Source: Sphingomonas suaedae (GTDB lineage: Bacteria; Pseudomonadota; Alphaproteobacteria; Sphingomonadales; Sphingomonadaceae). From it: a DNA stretch of 64,000 nucleotides. Both the position numbers and the translations under genes were made by a program. Positions 59,403 through 64,000 of this stretch are shown here, one piece after another; positions within the stretch are counted from its first letter, which is position 1; each line of letters opens with the position of its first letter. Under the pieces are notes generated by a model. That model did no database searches and was not told where the DNA came from. It was given only the letters and a program-made list of their open reading frames with translations. The DNA is taken from positions 2,788,001 to 2,852,000 of the forward strand of contig NZ_CP042239.1 in the NCBI RefSeq assembly GCF_007833215.1, in the 5' to 3' direction.

Positions 59403-59993
59403 GGTCGGAGGGTTAAGGCAAAGCCGGCCAGGACGTCACCTGATTTCGAAGTATTGGACGTCGCGAATACCGTTCTGGGCGGCGGCTTCCTGTCCCGTCT
59501 CAACCTCAATTTGCGTGAGCAAAAGGGCTGGTCGTACGGCGCAAAGGCCGAACTCGGCAGCGCGCCGCTGATTGGGGAACTGGGTATCGGCTCTGCGGTC
59601 CAGACCGACAAGACTGCCGACGCGATGCGCGAAATCGACCGCGAGATCCGGGAACTTGGCACATCGCGGCCGCCTTCCCCCCAGGAGATCACCGTGGCGA
59701 AGAATGCGATGCTGCTTGGCCTGTCGTCATCGCTCCAGAGCCCAACCGGGGCTTACGCCTTGTACTATGACGCCTATCGCTTCAATTTCGCTGCTGACTA
59801 TTGGAACAAGTATGTTCCGACCATTCAGGCGCTGACCCCGGAGGCGATTGGCCAAGCCGCCTCGCGCCTCTATCGTTCGAACGAACTGACTTGGTTCGTG
59901 GTCGGTGACTTGTCCAAGATTGAGGCCGGCGTGCGAAAGCTCAACCTGGGCGAAGTCATGGTATATAATTCCGACGGCACCCGGTCGCGTTAG
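59403..59993 (+). pseudogene. M16 zinc peptidase C-terminal fragment
   Basis: The frame encodes FEVLDVANTVLGGGFLSRLNLNLREQKGWSYGAKA and the rest of an M16 (insulinase/PqqL-like) C-terminal domain. The N-terminal half with the HxxEH zinc site is absent. There is no start codon or ribosome site at the 5' end, which fades into noncoding DNA. It is a truncated leftover. Confidence 0.85.
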
Positions 59994-60229
59994 AAGCGTG
60001 GCGACCAGCGCAGTTGAGGCAGGCTCGTCAGGGCTCGACCCCTTCTTTCTGGTCGATGGCTCGTCTCGTCGACCCCGGCCTTGGCATTGCTCCGATCGAC
60101 CGCGATTGGGCGGCATGCGCACTCATGCTGCTGGCGGACGAGCGCCGTCGCGCGACCGATACGCCCGCGCGCTGATCGGCCGCCCACTGCCCGATATCAA
60201 GCCCTTTAGCCCGATCGCGATGAAGTCAG

Positions 60230-60781
60230 TCATGCCTGCGACATCCGGCATTTGCAATCGACCAGCAGGTCAAGGGCCGAAGGTCGACCGGCCCACGGGA
60301 GGTTCCCGCCAAGAACGAGCAGACTGATGCCGAGCAGCGCAACGTCGCTAATCAGGAATGGCGCCCCCGGCTCAGGAACGGAAATTCATCGGGAAGCTGG
60401 CTCTCAAACCGGCACGGCGAACAGGATCGACGTGGTCGCAGCGAACGTCAGCGTACCTCGCGCACCGGCCGCAACGCCCAAGCGCGGCGACCAGACCGAT
60501 GCGACAAAAAGGAACGCGGAAGCTGTTCGACCACGCCGAACCGGTAGCTCCTCCGGTAAAGCCGAAAACCCGCGCAGCCATGACTGCCAGGGCGTGCCCT
60601 TGATCAGGGGCTTCAGCCCTTCAATTTCATACTGCGTGAATTTCACATAGCCGATCCTGAACAACGGCAGGAGGATACCTGTCATCGCAACGATGCGCCC
60701 CGCTGCGATGATAGCGTTGGCAGCGCCCGAAGCAGCCGGTCTCGACAAGGGATCGTCGCTTCCGTCGGCGATGTCGGCCAT
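60230..60781 (-). pseudogene. Frameshifted DUF417 (YkgB/RclC-like) membrane protein gene
   Basis: The first frame gives RIVAMTGILLPLFRIGYVKFTQYEIEGLKPLI, typical of DUF417. After a shift near 60400 another frame supplies the C-terminal part (PFLISDVALLGISLLVLGGNLPWAG). DUF417 proteins such as RclC belong to reactive-chlorine defence in E. coli. The AraC gene at 61438 could be the former regulator, by analogy with RclR. Confidence 0.72.
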
Positions 60782-60874
60782 ACCTCAACACCGCTATTCA
60801 CAAGTGTATGCGCAGCGCATATAAATTTACAATGCTCGAGCTATCTGCAGCGCGATTTTTCCTGTCAAATGAGG

Positions 60875-61145
60875 CTGGGCTGCGCGGGTCATCGCATGTG
60901 CGATCGCCCGTGTCCGTTGTAGGTGAACTGGCCGCGCGGCAGCGACTTCGTCTGACCAAAGCCGGGCAAGTCCGGCGCGATGATCCGGTAGCGTCGGCGA
61001 GGTGCTGGATCAGATCGCGAAACATGTGGCTGTCCGAGGGAAGGCCGTGAAGGAGCAGGAAGACACGTGCGCGGGCGTGACCCGCTTCGCGGTAGAACAT
61101 TTCTACCTCGCCGACCTTCTGCCGTCTCGACGGGACCGAGATCAC
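60875..61145 (-). pseudogene. Truncated, frameshifted alpha/beta hydrolase
   Basis: The N-terminus reads VGEVEMFYREAG and FLLLHGLPSDSHMFRDLIQHLAD. After a one-base shift near 60992 the frame continues YRIIAPDLPGFGQT and then stops. The nucleophile region and the remaining two thirds are lost. Confidence 0.8.
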
Positions 61146-61437
61146 CGGTTTTTCCGTGGTTCGATTGGGTCGGTCAAGGGCATCGGACAGATGCCGACCG
61201 CTACCCGCTCAACCGGAACGATGGGTGCGCGTTCGGATCCAACGCGCTGGAAATCCGGCGCCGCGCACCACCGACCGCCGGTGGCGAGATGCGGTGCGCT
61301 CGGTCGCACCAAAATCTCGCCGACGATAGCTTACGTCTCGCCAGCAGCGTATGCGGAGCATCATCGGCACGAGGCTGTGTGGCTCGACCAGCTGGCAGGC
61401 GACGGTGCGGGCAATGCTCACCCGATCCGGGGGCGGT
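61146..61437. promoter_or_regulatory. Upstream region of the AraC gene
   Basis: About 290 bp lie between the hydrolase remnant and the AraC-family gene. No gene is supported. A promoter for the AraC gene is expected here, but none could be identified. Confidence 0.3.
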
Positions 61438-62340
61438 ATGGATCAGACTAGTTGTTCGGTTGCCGATTGGCACGCCTCGCTGCGTGCCCGATCGACAGGC
61501 GACACGACGATGGCGAACGACGCCCATCGCGCCAGCATCGCGGCCTTTGGCGAGACCCCCGCCGAGGTTGTGCAGCCCGCGCTGTTCGACGACGTCCTGT
61601 GTCTGCATCGTGGCGGTGCCAAGCGGGTGCATCGCGTCCGTGACGGGCGGCGGGACTCGTTCGATGTGGAGCGCGACAGCCTGACCTTGCTCCAGCGGGG
61701 CCAGTCCGCGCGCTGGCGCACAGAGGGGCCGATTGATTACATCCATCTGACGATCGGCGCGGCTGTATTTGCGGAGATTGTGCAAGCCGAAAGCGGACTG
61801 TCGCGCCTCGATGTCCAGTTTGCCGATCAGGTAGGGTTCGCCGATCCGCTGTTGGCGAGCCTGATGATCGAGATGCTGCAGATCTGCGCTGCGGGAGACG
61901 AAAGCCAGCTATACTACGACACGCTGCTGACCAGCCTGATCCTGGCGCTCGTCCGCCGCGCCTCTGCCCGCAATATCGACCGTGCGGCCGGAGCCACTGC
62001 AAACGGTATCAAGGGCGGCCTGGCCGGGTGGCGGCTGCGCGCGGTGCTTGAGTTCATCGCCGAGCATCGCGCCACCGACATATCGTTCTCAAGTCTGGTC
62101 CACATTTCGGGCCTGAGCCGGGCGCATTTCTATCGCGCGTTTCAGCAATCGACGGGTCTGACGCCGGGGCAATATCTCGAACGGCTGAGGGTCGAGGATG
62201 CTCGGCGGGCGATCGAGCGCGGCATGGCCACGGCAGAGCTCGCTGCGGCGACGGGTTTTTCGAGCCAGGCCGCCCTGACCAGGGCATTTCGACGCACCCT
62301 CATGGTGACGCCCGATGCATATCGGCGCTGCGTGCGTTAG
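61438..62340 (+). CDS. AraC family transcriptional regulator
   Basis: The 300-aa product has an N-terminal sensor region of ~180 residues (LHRGGAKRVHRVRDGRRDSFDV…) and a C-terminal pair of helix-turn-helix motifs (DISFSSLVHISGLSRAHFYRAFQ; MATAELAAATGFSSQAALTRAFRRTL). The ATG at 61438 is chosen; the ATG at 61510 is possible. The adjacent DUF417 and hydrolase remnants, read in the opposite direction, may have been its targets. Confidence 0.85.
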   Translation: MDQTSCSVADWHASLRARSTGDTTMANDAHRASIAAFGETPAEVVQPALFDDVLCLHRGGAKRVHRVRDGRRDSFDVERDSLTLLQRGQSARWRTEGPIDYIHLTIGAAVFAEIVQAESGLSRLDVQFADQVGFADPLLASLMIEMLQICAAGDESQLYYDTLLTSLILALVRRASARNIDRAAGATANGIKGGLAGWRLRAVLEFIAEHRATDISFSSLVHISGLSRAHFYRAFQQSTGLTPGQYLERLRVEDARRAIERGMATAELAAATGFSSQAALTRAFRRTLMVTPDAYRRCVR

Positions 62341-62361
62341 GATCGCTGCGTCAGCCGGGAG

Positions 62362-62997
62362 TCATGCGGACGATTCCATCTCCGACGCAGCGATCATCGT
62401 CGCGAACTTCCCCAGGCCGCGATGAACGTTGATCTTCACCAGGCTTTCAGACTGACCGGTCGCTGCGGAGGTCTCCCGCACGCTATATCCTTCAAGCCTG
62501 ACCAACCGGATCGCATCGGCCTGCGCAGGCTTCAGCTGTGCGAGGATCGTTGACACCACGATGGCGCTCGTCACGGGCGCTTCGTGGCCGTCCGAGGCAA
62601 TGCCGTCGGGCAGGGCGTCAAGGTTGTTGCGATAATGCGCCCGCAGATAATCGATGCGCTTGTACCGCGCGATCGCCGCGAGCCACCGCCGGAATGGCTT
62701 ACCGGGCTCGAAAGTGTCCCGCTTCTGATGCAGCGCGACGAGCACATCCTGCACTGCATCCTCCGCCTGCATCGGTGGGAAACGCCGCCCGAAGAAGCGG
62801 TGCAGCCACGGATAGATTTCCTGAAGCAGCGTGCGATAGGCGCTGCGGTCGCCCCGTTGGGCCAACGCCATCAAAATACTCCAGCGATCGTCGCAGTTCG
62901 ACGAGCCACTTCGATCGCGTCCAGTGGCCGGGCCCGCTTCGCCGCGCTGCAGTTCATTCGCCAAAGATTGACCGCCGTTCAGGGATGAATCGTGCAT
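62362..62997 (-). CDS. ECF sigma factor, orphan
   Basis: The product is about 211 aa from the ATG at 62997. Region 2: RTLLQEIYPWLHRFFGRRF; AEDAVQDVLVALHQKRDTFEPGKPFRRWLAAIARYKRIDYLR. Region 4: RLEGYSVRETSAATGQSESLVKINVHRGLGKF. It resembles the SigF-like protein at 39154 in layout and the region 4 'VKINVHRGL/VKVSVHRGL' block. No anti-sigma gene adjoins it in the window. Confidence 0.85.
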   Translation of the reverse strand: MHDSSLNGGQSLANELQRGEAGPATGRDRSGSSNCDDRWSILMALAQRGDRSAYRTLLQEIYPWLHRFFGRRFPPMQAEDAVQDVLVALHQKRDTFEPGKPFRRWLAAIARYKRIDYLRAHYRNNLDALPDGIASDGHEAPVTSAIVVSTILAQLKPAQADAIRLVRLEGYSVRETSAATGQSESLVKINVHRGLGKFATMIAASEMESSA

Positions 62998-63329
62998 CAC
63001 TGCGATACGCGCGGGAACTGCCGAGGATCTATGTTTATATGCTTGACGCACATAAAATGAGACCTGCGGCGCCCGGCGAACAAATAGTCGCATAGGCGGC
63101 GGCGACGTCGGGCAAAACCGAACTGGCCGCACGGATGTAACGTCAACGCCCCCCGCAACGAATGGAACAGCAAGATCCGTCGTCGGCATTACCATCGCGA
63201 GTGGCCCCGGCAGGCCTCGGATGCGACGCAACGGGCCGCAGGATCGGGCGCCCGATGCGAGACAGACTGTCCCCTCGCGTCGCCGGGCGAACAGGAGATC
63301 AGCGTGAACGCATTTCAAGGAGTCAAGGC
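62998..63329. promoter_or_regulatory. Divergent control region between sigma factor and glycosidase-like gene
   Basis: About 330 bp without a supported gene. On the + strand GTAACG-N16-CGAA (63137-63162) is a one-mismatch form of the SigF-type promoter pointing to the gene at 63330; this could be chance. An AAGGAG ribosome site precedes the ATG at 63330. Confidence 0.35.
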
Positions 63330-64000
63330 ATGAGCGGCCGTCCCCTGTTCACCGTACAGGCGGTCACGCCGGGCACGCTGACCCCGCCCAATTGGCTGGC
63401 CAACACGTACCCATTCAGCCCATTCGTCTGGCGGGCGAACGACCGTTTTCACCCGATGCGCGGTGCGTCCCGAGGCGCGACGACGACCCGCGCCTCAAGA
63501 TGGCCGAAGTCTGGTTCGGAATGTCCGACGACGGGTTGCATTTCACTATGGACGAGGCGCCGGTGATATTCCCCGGGCCCGACTTGGCCGATCTGGACGG
63601 GTGCGAGGATCCGACTGTCATGCAGCATGACGGGCTGCTGCTCCTGTGGCATACCGGCTATAACGAGCGAGAGCGGGTGGGGCGTTTGCTCTATGCCCGT
63701 GGCCCCGATTCCAAGCGCCTGGCCACGGTTGGCGTTGCGATTGAACCCTGGCCGTCACGCTTCGCTGATCCCAAGGAAGCAAGTGTGGTTCAGATTGGAG
63801 ACCGATGGCGGCTGTTCTTCGAGTTTGCCTGTGATGGCGCGTCGCTGGTCGGCCAAGTCGACGCCGGTCGGCCCGATGATCCGTGGAGCGATCCGGCGGA
63901 CTTGCTGATCGCACCGCGGTCCGATAGCTGGGATAATTGGCACCTTCGCCCTGGCCCCGTGATCGGCGCCGGCACCGATCGTCCGGTGCTGATCTATAAC
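63330..64000 (+). pseudogene. Glycosidase-like five-bladed propeller protein with a frameshift, cut by window edge
   Basis: The first ~40 residues from the ATG (FTVQAVTPGTLTPPNWLANTYPFSPFVWRAND) are in one frame. From about 63479 the coherent protein (DDDPRLKMAEVWFGMSDDGL; CEDPTVMQHDGLLLLWHTGY; PKEASVVQIGDRWRLFFEFA) continues in another frame, open to the window end. The shift lies between about 63440 and 63480. The sequence resembles GH43/GH130-type beta-propeller enzymes. It is either a pseudogene or a sequencing error in a real gene. Confidence 0.65.

Overview
The window is GC-rich alphaproteobacterial DNA, most probably from a sphingomonad (Sphingomonas or a close relative). The evidence is the many TonB-dependent receptors, the FecI/FecR signalling pairs, the SigF/NrsF-type sigma system with its characteristic promoters, short intergenic palindromes, and the style of the lasso-peptide locus. 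No rRNA or complete tRNA gene was seen.

Region 1 (1-15.7 kb) looks like ordinary chromosome: an M49-like Zn peptidase (cut by the window edge), PhoD phosphatase, aminopeptidase PepN, an M28 peptidase, an NAD-dependent epimerase, an EamA exporter with threonine aldolase, a short-chain dehydrogenase, a DUF421 pair, two tiny membrane peptides, a GGDEF protein, a peroxiredoxin and phospholipase A1. A possible tRNA 3'-end remnant at 15.8 kb marks the change to accessory DNA.

Region 2 (16.9-28.2 kb) is a complete lasso-peptide locus. On the + strand are an ECF sigma factor, FecR-type anti-sigma, STN-domain TonB receptor and a secreted S9-type lasso isopeptidase. Facing them on the - strand is a tight run: LuxI-type acyl-homoserine-lactone synthase, PhyH dioxygenase, GntR regulator, a 44-aa lasso precursor (too short for a routine ORF call), lasso protease B and lasso cyclase C. 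The pathway is export-free (no ABC transporter) and appears to be built for making a lasso peptide, recapturing it through the receptor and linearising it. The unusual point is the autoinducer synthase and 2-oxoglutarate dioxygenase at the head of the biosynthetic run.

Region 3 (28.4-36.3 kb) holds carbohydrate genes: a double-domain GH43-like protein and a four-gene operon (DUF1080, two Tat-exported GFO/IDH/MocA oxidoreductases, ApbE) that suggests periplasmic keto-sugar chemistry.

Region 4 (36.5-40.7 kb) is a bufferin (copper-related RiPP) locus: two different Cys-rich precursors, BufB (DUF692), BufC (DUF2063), a DoxX protein, and the ECF sigma SigF with its membrane anti-sigma NrsF. Three exact GTAACC-N16-CGAA promoter matches sit before sigF, bufA2 and bufA1, and each precursor gene is followed by a strong hairpin.

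Region 5 (40.8-44.4 kb) has glycosidase-like genes; one shares a 14-bp upstream motif with the keto-sugar operon. Region 6 (44.9-55.1 kb) joins a cysteine desulfhydrase-like PLP enzyme and its Lrp regulator to a second FecI/FecR/TonB set, an MFS transporter, an OsmC-like protein, an S33 hydrolase and a DUF2817 metallopeptidase; this looks like uptake and breakdown of a thiol-containing or peptide substrate. Region 7 (55.1-64 kb) holds a carbohydrate-type TonB receptor, MarR and AraC regulators, another ECF sigma factor, and several decaying genes (GH43 tail, M16 peptidase, DUF417, alpha/beta hydrolase, a frameshifted glycosidase).
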